Source: Tenebrio molitor (taxonomy: Eukaryota; Arthropoda; Insecta; Coleoptera; Tenebrionidae). From it: DNA of 64,000 nt. The translations under genes and the position numbers were made by a program. The notes beneath the pieces are model-generated. The model had not been told where the DNA came from, did no database searches, and saw only the letters and a program-made list of their open reading frames with translations. The stretch covers positions 29,574,001 through 29,638,000 of the forward strand of contig NC_091047.1 in the NCBI RefSeq assembly GCF_963966145.1, written 5' to 3'. This document shows, piece after piece, positions 56,279 to 64,000 of the stretch (within the stretch, counting starts at the first letter, position 1; each line of letters opens with the position of its first letter).

Positions 56279-56414
56279 CGAACCACTTGCGTGAAGACAT
56301 CTTCCGTTCATTCGCGCATTAATTAAAGGCACTCGCTCCTTCGTCGCTCGTGCTTTAAAAAATGTGCTCATGCGGGAACATCGTTTTCCCGCACTTGGTT
56401 CGTAAATAACTATT
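56279..56414. repeat. long imperfect palindrome (hairpin family) ending AAATAACTATTT
   Basis: CGAACCACTTGCGTGAAGAC opens the left arm and GCACTTGGTTCGTAAATAAC closes the right. Further in, CGCATTAATTAAAGGCA pairs with TGCTTTAAAAAATGTG. The tip is CTCGCTCCTTCGTCGCTCG and the end AAATAACTATTTCC. It is nested in the Harbinger element, so it moved or arose after that insertion. Confidence 0.8.
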
Positions 56415-56415
56415 T

Positions 56416-56542
56416 CCACCACTCAAACCTTGTGCAAATGAATTTTCCTTGCCCTTTGGACATTGATCAATGATCATTGATGCGACCTTGAAACACAACA
56501 AGAGAGAAAAACAAGGGCATTTGCACAAGGTTTGAGTGGTGG
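56416..56542. repeat. 25-bp perfect hairpin adjoining the family hairpin
   Basis: 56416-56440 (CCACCACTCAAACCTTGTGC..) and 56518-56542 are exact complements. The left arm starts at the two Cs that close the AACTATTTCC end of the hairpin before it. Confidence 0.75.
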
Positions 56543-56815
56543 GAAACGATGTAGGAGGACGCCCTAAGGGTGTCCACAAGTAGCTAAAGTAAACAATTAC
56601 CTAAATTTGAAATTGTTACAAATCATAAACCACCAAGTTGTCAAATTTGACAGAAAAGTTAATACCAACGTAACAAACTTTCAGTTAATTTTTAATTAGC
56701 TAATCATAATTGAAATTTGGTTTGAAAAACGCTATCCATGATTAATTTGAAATTAATCAAGAAGTAATGATTAGCTAATCAAAATGTTAATCATCGATTG
56801 AAAAACCGGCCCTTA

Positions 56816-59671
56816 GAGTTTTAAATCAAACTATAGGATTATTTTATTACCAATCTGAATGAATTCGTTAATTTATCATTCTAGAATATGATGTGTAATT
56901 CTATTATAACTTTGTTACTTGAATAAACTATAAGCTTCGTCCTTAATCACCTTCGCAAAGAGAAAAATATTATAATAAAATCAATATATGTATCTACTAT
57001 CAAATAATTTTAAAAAATAAAATATAAAATCACAGTTAAAATGTACTCCTACATTTTATAGAAATTGCCTACTTAAAGCATGTGTAAAAATTAATTGTTT
57101 AAACAAAGAGAGTTTTTCTTTTTCGCAAACCTTAAAAAATAATTTAAAATTCCTATTAGAAAGTCTTGTTAACCACTTTCTAATTACTTTTCCACACTTA
57201 CAGCTACTTTTTCGTTACTTTTGTATAATATCTACATTATCCAAGACATTAACTTTTTTTAAAATCACAGTTTAATTATGAGCTCTATAAATTTTTTAAA
57301 TTAAGTACTAATTTTTTAACTACCTACTATTCCTGTACGAAAATAAGAAAATTTGTACTAATTGTCTAAAATCGTTTTAATTTTACCAAATATAGAGGTA
57401 ATGCCACATCTTTCGATAGATTTATTAGATAATTTTGAATTTATTGACAAATTGATGACGCAAACAAGCTGTGAGAAATAGGCGTCAAATTTGCCAACAT
57501 TCTCATAAGGAATTGCTGTGTTCAACCGGTTTAATTAGAGGAACTGGTGGCAAATTTACGAATGGATTATATCAAGATCTGGTTGTAATTAGACGCTTGA
57601 TATGAAGATTGTCAAATGAATGTCTTCTAAAACGGAAAGAAAGCGTATTCATAAATGTTTGCTGATAAGTTACATTCCATTTTGAAAGTGAAGTATGCAT
57701 AATGAATTTTTTATTTGCTTTCAGGTAAGTGTCTACAACGGACCATAGCCGGTACATGGTAAGCTACACAGAACAAAAAAATGTAAATATGTACTATTAT
57801 AGCACCGACAATATTTAAAAATAAATAAATTACTATTGATCACTTTTACACAATTTACATGTAATCTATATGCAAACATTTTAAATCAAAATTTCGATAA
57901 AAATAAACCAAAATCCAGTTTTCTCAGTAATCTCAAATTATTTGCATTTTGTAAATCGCTGCAACAATATTTAAAAGTTTATGCATAATATTTGCGATTA
58001 CTACAAACTAAAGTAAAAAATAAATGTATTTTAATTTATTGTTATTTATTTCTTGATGAGTTTTTATTTTGTTTTTATATTCTTCATATTTACCAGTGTT
58101 ATTACTTCAATTACTGTCATTAATTTTATATTGATTTTATAATTAGGTTTAATTTTACAATGGTGGAGAACTAGTCTGAACATGTTGCATATAAAGCTCT
58201 TGTTTATTAAAGCTTCCTCCACCCAATGCCAAGATATTAAGTTTGTTATGGCACAGCGATCCTAATAAATGTTTCAGCTTTACGAGCTGCTCATATTTTT
58301 ATTATCATTCTATTAAGTGTCGTGTATAATTTATAGATTTATTTACTATTTGCCCTATAAGAGGAAGCGAAGTAATTGAAAACGTCCGATAATAACTACT
58401 GTTTGAGAGCTAATAAACGACACAATAATCTAAAGCTTTTCGTACTTCAGCAAATATTTTAACAAAAGTTTCGGCACACTAAAACCGCTCTAAGCTCACG
58501 ATGCGACCGAATGCTGCAGCTGTGTCGATTAAAGAATGACCGGAAGATGTTAGAACAGTATCTCTGGTAGTTAGTTGTGGTTTATTAGTGCAATCTTCCA
58601 AATGACACTCACGGGAGAATTGCTATCAAATATTTAAATGATGTATCGATTCTATGAAAGAAACAACTTCAGTCTTTCCAGCGATTTAATAATCAAAAGA
58701 GGCTCGACTTCATCCTCTTAGCAAATATCCAATAAAATACCACTCCGTCACATTCTGAAATTATCTTTGACTCATGCTCAATTGCCGAGATGTTTATTTA
58801 ACTTGTCTTGCCGCCTGACCGGGTCCTAATTCCCTGGTTAATTCTAGGGGTTGTTAATCCACCACCTTTGGCCCTGCACGGAAATAGGTCCGATAAATGC
58901 AAAACCCACTTTTCTCTCGATTCTCTTTTTTATTTTAAACGTTAGCTAATTTTGTTGTTCCATTTTTTTTTTTTGGTTTCAAGTGAATTAAACTGAGGTC
59001 TGTTTTCTATCGATTCTTGGATGCTTTATGTGAATAAGCAGATGTGATAAATCGGTCGGCATAAATCCGAGCGAGGCGTCGAAAGATTTCTTCAAGTTGT
59101 GTATGTTGGAAGTCAAGTTGAGGTCGTAGTTCCCATCAATGTGGATAAAATAGAACAATTTATATCTATTATGTCCAGGACATTAACTTACTTCAAAATT
59201 ACATTTGATGTCGGTGGAAAGCACCAAAGTAGTTTAAGAATCGCTTCCTGAAGAACTATTTTTCCGGTCTAAACTGAATCCTACCTTATCACAAAACACG
59301 ATTTCGCTGCTCCTGACATAAATTTGTAAATTATTACTGTACACCAGGGGGTAGCTTCGTGCTGTTCGGCTCCGAGCCTGGACCCTACCAACTGGGTGAA
59401 CTCTCGTATTTTGCAGGGGGAACTTGAATAAAAGCATCACTTTTAGGGAAATTCTCAATACTTCAGCAAAAAATGAAATTAAAATGCTCTAGAAACGTTC
59501 GTCTATAATTTTGATTAATGAAGAAAACTATAACTGAAAACTGAGGAAACTAAAGCTAGAAAGCAGCACTTGAAAAAGTTTTATTAAATATAGGAAAACG
59601 TAAAATTAACAAAATAAATAAAGGTTAGTTCTGTCCTATTGGGCGGTCAATAAATTAATAAAAGCTCTATA
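56816..59671. other. gene-free, mostly very AT-rich sequence
   Basis: 56.8-58.4 kb is extremely AT-rich. 58.4-59.4 kb is more balanced. No genes, terminal repeats or RNA genes were recognised. Confidence 0.4.
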
Positions 59672-59673
59672 TA

Positions 59674-59992
59674 CAGGGTGTATCTAAAATTCACGTGTTA
59701 ATTTTAACACGTAGCAGAGCTTGTTTCTATACGGAAAAACAAGTTGATTTAAAATTTGGAATAAATTAGCCATCAAAATGTATACCCGCCTATAGAAAAA
59801 AAAAATAAGTAAAATTAAAATTCTCTTGGTTATAAAAAAAATAGGCACTAGTTAATCACACAAGACTCGTTTGGTAAAAATTGGGACGCAAAAAATCAAA
59901 AAAAATTCCAAAATGTTAAAAGAGATTCGTTTCATAAATCGGCGAGTTCTTCCACTGGTTAAATTTAACACACGTATTTCAAATACACCCTG
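59674..59992. mobile_element. TA-flanked MITE (CAGGGTGTATCTAAAATTCA ends)
   Basis: CAGGGTGTATCTAAAATTCA at 59674 mirrors the end at 59992 (read inward CAGGGTGTATTTGAAATACG). Pairing continues through GTGTTAA...TTAA. TA flanks both sides. 319 bp, non-coding. Confidence 0.85.
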
Positions 59993-59994
59993 TA

Positions 59995-61210
59995 TAGTGT
60001 ATAGATTAAACAACAGGTCTTCTGCATTAAAGTGGTTCGACTTTGTTTATACATTTACAAATCTTCCCTATGTTTTATATTTTTTATTTTGCTCTTTTCT
60101 TATCTATTTTTCTACTTTATTTATCAAAATCTAAATTTTGAATTTTTCCATGAATGTGAATATTTGGAACAAGTACAAGTAAATGAAGGTCTTTGGGTTT
60201 CAAATCTTTTGTTATGGGTCCAGTTTTCCTCTGTACAATATACGACGGAAGAGTTTAATAAATATAAAAATTAAAGTACTTTTGACATTCTCGCTACGAC
60301 CGTTCTCATTAACCGCAGCTCTTGGTTGCAACTTTAAAAGATCTTGGAAAATTGTTCCGACTGTTATTATTAAACTGGAACTTTGCGAGACTCTCGGGCA
60401 CGAAGTAATTACTCCCAAAAATAGCAAAAGTAAGCCGGTTAGGCTCGGAATTTTTTAAAAGCCGATCGAAGTTCCCGTTTCGCGTGCGAAGTTTAACCCG
60501 GGCGCAACGTCGTCGGATGTTATTACAGTTAACGTCATGCGAATTTAATTTAGGCGGATTGAGCAGGCGACAGAATGAAGTTTGTGTCAACGGTGTCTTA
60601 GGTGAGTAATAATTTGAACCTAGCGCCAAGTTTGTTAGAGGTGGGTTAGAACAAGAGCAAGAAATACGGCTCGACCGGTCTAGACTAGATTTTGGACGGG
60701 TGAGGCGGAGGAATTGAGGTCGCAAGTTCGTTTGCAAACGGAACGTTTATCCTTATTTCAGATGCCGACTCCTTTATCCTCAACTTTCCGGAATTCGCTC
60801 GAATTAACGTCATCTTCAGGAAGGTTTGTTTTACGCGACCTGCCATTCAAAATCCGCCTGAACCGCAAACTTGGCGCTTAATCGCCGGTTACGCTCAACT
60901 ATTTCGCTTTCATGATCCCCGTTAAATAGTTTTTAATGCGCCCGTTCAAAGATGAAATCCGACCCGGAAAGGGAAAATATTTGGGAGTTTCTTCAACCGG
61001 AGCCGGATCGAAGGTGCAACTTGCTCCGTTCGTCAAGTGGCGCCGGGAAGAGAAGCGCTGATGCACAAAATGAAATTTCCAAACTTGAACTAAGCGTTTA
61101 AATTAAACAAAAGCTTGCTCACATCTAATTTTTGAAAAGAAAACAACTCTTTCTCATAATATCTCATTTAAAAGCAATTTTATTAAGTATTTCCTTCAAA
61201 AAAATTCTAA
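59995..61210. other. gene-free sequence; GC-richer unique island at about 60.3-61.1 kb
   Basis: The island is CpG-bearing with a 142-codon minus-strand frame (60309-60737) that has no recognisable domain and a low-complexity Ser/Asn/Arg composition. I consider it chance. No repeats seen. Confidence 0.4.
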
Positions 61211-61214
61211 ACAA

Positions 61215-61806
61215 ATTTTAGTGCCTAAACTTTTTAGATGTGATATGGATGTAAGCCTTGCTCCTTTTAGGGTACGCCAAACTACAAACTGAAAAACTCC
61301 CAGTTGATTTGCAAGACGCCGAGTACTTGTTTCTTAACTAGTTTTCAGTTTCGTGAAGAAAATCTTCTTCTGCAACTAAAATGCAATCTTTTCGTTGGCC
61401 GTCAAGATCGCACTTATTAATTTCGAAACGCTCCAAATCGCGAAGATGCTGCACAACGTTTACAAAAGTTCGTGCATTTGGAAGTATCCTTTGAGGCAAC
61501 CTTTCGCCGTAGATTTGCCGTGCTAGCTCTGAATGTCCACAGGCTTTGCTATAGATAAAAACCATATCGGTTTTCTCCCGGTTGGTGAAAGCCAAAGTGA
61601 AATGGCAACGAAGTCTACTAATAAAAAAGAAATTGACCCATTTTTTTAAATAAAATCAGTTGTTCTCAAACTTTTTTAGAAAAACTTTTGGGCCCTTTTT
61701 CTCGAAAAATATCAACATTTGTATAAGGCATTATTGGCTCAATCGTTGACTTTTGTGGGCTTCTATCACAGGTTAAAATATCTGCACAACTTTCAAAATC
61801 ACCCTG
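61215..61806 (-). pseudogene. 5' fragment of a second DUF4817 Tc1/mariner element
   Basis: The element end CAGGGTGATTTTGAAAGTTG reads inward from 61806 on the minus strand, with TA at 61807-61808. From 61595 the DUF4817 domain reads MAFTNREKTDMVFIYSKACG then HSELARQIYGERLPQRILPN, to a stop at 61338. After a frameshift, the family's next segment appears (STRRLANQLGVFQFVVWRTL, about 61310-61250). Similarity then ends. The DDE domain and the other terminus are missing. Confidence 0.8.
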
Positions 61807-61808
61807 TA

Positions 61809-64000
61809 TAAGAGAAATGAGTCTTCAATTTTAATTTTTTACTCTCGCGAATTGAGCGCACTGCACCCCTAAATGAAAAATTAATCATCTAATGTTGGAT
61901 AAAAATTTTTGTTGTCTCTAGTTAATCTCTGCCCCTTCATCGATTAATTTCGTAAAACTGGCCCGAACGCAGAACTAACAAAACCTCGCTTACCAAAAAT
62001 AAATCAACCGGAATAAGTTAGACAGATTGACTTTTTGTAAGTTCGTCCTTACTTTTTCAATCCGGACTTTGATAGTTATTGCCAGCTTTGGCAAACGATT
62101 CTTTGCAGAAAAACGCGGAAATCCTAACAGCCTTTTAAATGAGTCAAAGATTCACAGAAAAAATAAAAGGTGCGTTAACACGACCCAAACACGATCCGTG
62201 GTGGGTACGAATCGAAACCCAAAGCCGCAATTATGGACCGAATGCAGGTGCCCTTATGGCGCACGTCATTCTGGGTAAATATTGCTGAATACTCTAATTA
62301 GTGTAAAGGAAGAGAGTGTACTCTAGCCGGCATACAGATTGCACAGTAATTCCTTGCATGTTATTCCTGGAATTTGTGGCCAAGAGATAAATTAATCATG
62401 CCGGGACATTTTGATCCTAATATTAATTATGTCCGCATTCAGGGTCTCACCTCGCACCTACTTCGTGGGATTAGGTTTCGCAATAATTGAATGGAAGGAA
62501 GGACACAGACGCCACGACATATGTCAAAAATATATTCTCTATAATCTAGAGCCTGCATTGTAAATTCCGCTGTTTTGGTTGTTTCTTAATTGGGTTTAAT
62601 TTTATTCTCTGATTACGTGTTCACAAAATATCGTTATGGAAAGCATATACGACTTCCATGATTTTTCGAAATAATCCTTAATAGGAGAAGTTTTAGTGGA
62701 ATTTTTAGTAAGAAGCACTTATACGATGCCTAAAATGATTATTAGAGACATTAAATTTTGGGTACCTAAGTACGAGTATAAATCAAGACAAGAGTATGCA
62801 TTCTAGAAAGTGACAAACCGTTGACTTTGTATTCTTTGAGAAAACAATTCATTCATGAATGCCCTCTGATTAGTTGACGAAACTGTTTTGTAATATTGGA
62901 CATCAGTTAGTTTTGGAAAAAACTGTTTTAATGAGAATACACAAAATAAACAACAAACATTTAATCACAAACTGCTGCTTAACATTGACAACTGTACGTC
63001 CAAAATTGCACCTATTTTCAAAACAGCTAATCTAACTTGAACCAAAATTGACAGATGATATCCTGAACGAAATACATAGCATTGGTCCAATGGTTACCAA
63101 AATTAATAGGACTGGAGTCCTTGTAGCAATAATTTTGAAAAACAAAAATTCAAGTTGGTTTTCTTTTACACAAGTTATTGCCAACAAAAATAACTTAAAG
63201 TTTAACTTAACTTTTATAAAAATTATTCCAGATTCCCGAATTGTTAGGATATAAAACAATTGTGAAAAGTTCTACAACGTTAATCAACGTTAGTTTTTGC
63301 TTGTCATGTTGGGATTCTTTTTTTCAAAATGTGTATTTCCTATACGCCCAATTACATGTCGTGCATGCCTTGAATCAAATAATTGATAGTGTTTCCAAAT
63401 TAGTTCATTTCACGCTTCAAATCGGGAGACCGGCAAGCCAAGGAAAGGTTCTCAATGGTAGTCTCTTCCACTCTTCCAGGGACTGTGTTATTATCGTTCT
63501 TAAAAATAGAGTTGCCAACGCCTGCAGATAAAGAAGAATAATAGTTGGCAGTACATCAGTATTTTTGTATTTTTCCGTTCTCCACGCATTTATTTCACCC
63601 TACTTCCGCCATCGTGGATCCACGAACAAACAAACTAACCGTCACTAAACACCATTTAATGTCATTCTTGTCTCCAATTAACTCGTTCGTTGTACTGGAG
63701 TAAGAGGAAGGCACAAAATTGGACAATAAGGGGACAGTTCGGAAGACCTTATTGGGTGATATACGGATGACGTACAGATTGATCATCCTACATCTTCCCT
63801 CCACTGATTTCCTCATTGCCAGTGTTGTGGATCATCCGTCTGTTAGAATTAGTAAAACGATCTTCTTCACAATCTTAATTTTTATATTGAACTCTAGATA
63901 TCATGAACCCCTTCTTAAAACCATCTGAGCTAATGTCGTAAAACGTTCAAAATCGGTTAATTACTGATAATTTTATTTTTGACGACTTTGATTATTATTT
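61809..64000. other. gene-free sequence
   Basis: Mixed-composition DNA to the window end. Several frames of 60-100 codons on both strands between 63032 and 63928 overlap one another and carry no known motif. No terminal repeats were recognised. Confidence 0.4.

Larger units (their letters stand above)
55883..56565. repeat. inverted CTCCTACATCGTTT pair enclosing two hairpins
   Basis: CTCCTACATCGTTT near 55888 and AAACGATGTAGGAG near 56545 are inverted and have similar flanks (GGACGTT / GGCGTCC). Between them are a family hairpin (56279-56414) and a 25-bp perfect hairpin (56416-56440 with 56518-56542). The frame at 55845-56030 (CKNCKKHWPFEAFKK) is not recognised. Confidence 0.5.
54901..56812. 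mobile_element. PIF/Harbinger element
   Basis: 26-bp perfect inverted ends (54901-54926 and 56787-56812, GGGCCGGTTTTTCAATCGAT...) are flanked by TTA on both sides (54898-54900, 56813-56815), the 3-bp duplication typical of Harbinger. GATTAA/TTAATC motifs recur just inside both ends. It holds the N-terminal part of a HARBI1-type transposase, while the catalytic part has been replaced by hairpins and unrelated DNA. Confidence 0.9.

Noticed and set aside
60309..60737. 142-codon minus-strand open frame
   Set aside because: It is the longest frame outside an element, but has low-complexity Ser/Asn/Arg composition, no domain, and overlapping frames on the other strand.
1..64000. CRISPR array, tRNA or rRNA genes
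   Set aside because: No regularly spaced identical repeats with unique spacers, and no cloverleaf with A/B box sequences, were found. The short tandem units at 52.4 and 54.6 kb are contiguous and lack spacers.

Overview
This is an AT-rich eukaryotic window with no recognisable host gene. Its transposable-element (TE) content points to an arthropod, very probably an insect. A beetle would fit (R2/R4-type retrotransposon, DUF4817-type Tc1/mariner elements, PIF/Harbinger, FLYWCH-MULE, pogo, Crypton and dozens of TA-flanked MITEs), but that assignment is inference. No tRNA, rRNA, CRISPR or bacterial-style operon was seen. Every coding region I can support belongs to a mobile element. The rest is AT-rich intergenic or intronic DNA alternating with GC-richer unique islands.

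Layout. 1-5.8 kb: unique DNA, a TA-flanked MITE (1840-2372), a hairpin (2391-2500) and a 5'-truncated R4-like non-LTR copy on the minus strand (3001-4058). 5.8-12.4 kb: MITEs and hairpins. 12.4-15.3 kb: a complete pogo/Tigger-type DNA transposon with an uninterrupted transposase, matching ends, a TA duplication and seven copies of a subterminal motif. 16.1-17.3 kb: a hairpin and a decayed Crypton tyrosine recombinase. 20-23.3 kb: three MITEs and a diverged tandem block. 29.3-31.2 kb: a FLYWCH-MULE with 39-bp terminal repeats whose transposase is frameshifted in an AT microsatellite. 33-39.5 kb: a hairpin, a long R4-like reverse transcriptase (35.3-37.8 kb) and a cluster of inverted-repeat elements. 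42-45 kb: several inverted-repeat elements of unknown class. 48-49 kb: two more. 50.9-56.8 kb: a dense nest holding three copies of a tandem-repeat element, two long hairpins, a foldback MITE, a spliced DUF4817 Tc1/mariner element and a PIF/Harbinger element. 59.7-61.8 kb: a MITE and the 5' fragment of another DUF4817 element.

The most unusual signal is a set of about nine long imperfect palindromes (110-140 bp) scattered through the window. Their stems are mostly unrelated in sequence. Their tips nevertheless share a CTCG...CTCG (or CTCGGC...) core, and eight carry an AAATAACTATT-like motif just outside the same arm. Stems that vary between a fixed tip and a fixed end suggest a family of mobile hairpins. 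Two of them abut an inverted-repeat body, which recalls Helentron-type non-autonomous elements, but that link is inference. Most elements here are independent insertions. The clear nesting is the DUF4817 element inside the tandem-repeat/hairpin composite, and hairpins inside the Harbinger element.
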